DNA of 64,000 nt. Source: Devosia sp. Leaf420 (GTDB lineage Bacteria > Pseudomonadota > Alphaproteobacteria > Rhizobiales > Devosiaceae). Shown here piece after piece: positions 63,338 to 64,000 of this stretch (the first letter of the stretch is position 1; every line of letters begins with the position of its first letter). The DNA lies in assembly GCF_001425445.1 (NCBI RefSeq), contig NZ_LMQU01000013.1, positions 124,001 to 188,000 of the forward strand. The letters are read 5' to 3'. The notes under the pieces are model-generated. The model made no database searches and had not been told where the DNA came from. It was given only the letters and a program-made list of their open reading frames with translations. The translations under genes and the position numbers were made by a program.

Positions 63338-64000
63338 GCGCCCCCGATCGCATAGAGGAATTTGTCCTCGCGCTGCAGACCGGCTTTATCGATGGGTCGA
63401 TCATCAAGCTTAGGCTTGGCGGCTATCATGGCGCCGAGGCGGACTTGAAGAGCGTCGAGGGCCGAAAGGTGGCGCTTAAGGCCGGCGAGCGGATGAGCCT
63501 CGTCTGGAGCTACAAGACCCGGGACATCACCAAGAACCTGATCATCGACGAAGCCCTGAGTTTTGTCCGTGATGGCTTGTCGACGTCGTTTCGCAGCGGA
63601 CGGCTGGAGACGAGGGATTTCGACCTGCAGATCGAGCGGCAGGGCGACAAGTTTCGGCTGAAAAGGACCGAAGTCTCGGGGCGCGAAGTGGCGACCGGCG
63701 GGCACGATCGGGTAAAGAACCGGCCGCTTGAGGCGGGTGCAAAGCCGTGGATGCAGGCGCTGGGCATTGCCGGTGCGGACGGCAAGGTCCTGGCGGCGTC
63801 GCAGGATAAGTTTCGACAAATCAACAAGATGGTCGAAATTTTTGCGCCTTTGATTCACGAGCTTTCGGCCAAGACGCCGCGCATTGTCGATATGGGCGCG
63901 GGCAAGGGCTATCTCGATTTTGCGCTGTTCGATTATCTGCAGGGTAAGGGTGTGCCGGCCGAGGTGATCGGCGTCGAGATGCGGCCCAAGCTCGTGGATG
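63334..64000 (+). CDS. SAM-dependent methyltransferase, 3' end outside the window
   Basis: A TTG at 63334 overlapping the prfC stop opens a frame to the right edge, 222 residues so far. The start MSAPDRIEEFVLALQTGF is followed by an N-terminal domain and then the SAM-binding loop RIVDMGAGKGYLDFALFDYL near residue 180, with VIGVEMRPKLVD as the acidic strand. The order matches COG2813-like or Methyltransf_32 proteins whose substrate is unknown. AAGGAACG lies just upstream. Completion and exact family need the missing C-terminus. Confidence 0.85.
   Translation, partial: MSAPDRIEEFVLALQTGFIDGSIIKLRLGGYHGAEADLKSVEGRKVALKAGERMSLVWSYKTRDITKNLIIDEALSFVRDGLSTSFRSGRLETRDFDLQIERQGDKFRLKRTEVSGREVATGGHDRVKNRPLEAGAKPWMQALGIAGADGKVLAASQDKFRQINKMVEIFAPLIHELSAKTPRIVDMGAGKGYLDFALFDYLQGKGVPAEVIGVEMRPKLVD

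Overview
The window is a 64 kb piece of a GC-rich alphaproteobacterial chromosome. Gene content and order (folA-hflKC, serB/miaA, ilvB-ilvH, a giant growth-pole-ring type protein, Rrf2/LacI regulators, Hyphomicrobiales-type palindromic repeats) point to the order Hyphomicrobiales, most likely Devosia or a close relative. This taxonomic placement is inference from protein style and synteny; no rRNA gene is present. I saw no phage, insertion sequence, CRISPR array or integrated plasmid. It reads as core and near-core chromosome, with one carbohydrate-uptake island.

Layout. 1-9.2 kb: end of a DUF4424 protein, GNAT acetyltransferase, folA, hflK-hflC, a gene-free stretch rich in inverted repeats, serB (minus) divergent from miaA, a MATE exporter, DUF423 and glycine-zipper lipoprotein genes, and a Nudix hydrolase. 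9.2-19.3 kb: the ilvB-ilvH operon behind a branched-chain leader peptide and attenuator, pdxJ, an FMN reductase, kup, a lipoprotein, an OYE-family reductase, a membrane protein and an esterase-like hydrolase. 19.3-29.8 kb: sugar island with two LacI regulators, each with paired palindromic operators, a Gfo/Idh/MocA dehydrogenase, a TIM-barrel isomerase, a complete ABC sugar importer and a GH127 beta-L-arabinofuranosidase. The model is import of intact arabinofuranosides and their cleavage in the cytoplasm.

29.8-43 kb: a DMT exporter, FAD oxidoreductase, Rrf2 regulator, small hydrolase operon, a TetR regulator in front of ilvC, Nudix, UPF0303 and PhzF proteins, leuA behind a leucine-rich 41-codon ORF with two mutually exclusive hairpins, a GNAT protein, an EEP phosphatase-like protein, a HisC-like aminotransferase and tRNA-Lys(CTT). 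Three branched-chain amino-acid loci (ilvBH, ilvC, leuA) therefore lie within 30 kb, two of them with leader-peptide-like ORFs. 43-54 kb: TerC, a FemAB-like transferase with a polysaccharide flippase, acs, a GH3 hexosaminidase, an LpxH-like phosphoesterase plus GT4 glycosyltransferase pair, and an MFS transporter. 54-64 kb: the 1975-residue polar coiled-coil protein, a stand-alone Hpt phosphotransfer protein, a small unknown, prfC and the start of a methyltransferase.

The most interesting regulatory signals are the ilvB attenuator, the leuA leader region, and three unrelated genes (DMT, FemAB, MFS) whose start codon directly follows a terminator-like hairpin plus T-tract with the Shine-Dalgarno in the 3' arm of the stem or overlapping its end. 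Other oddities are a duplicated ilvC 3' end, absence of degP from its usual place after hflC, and several families of intergenic palindromes.
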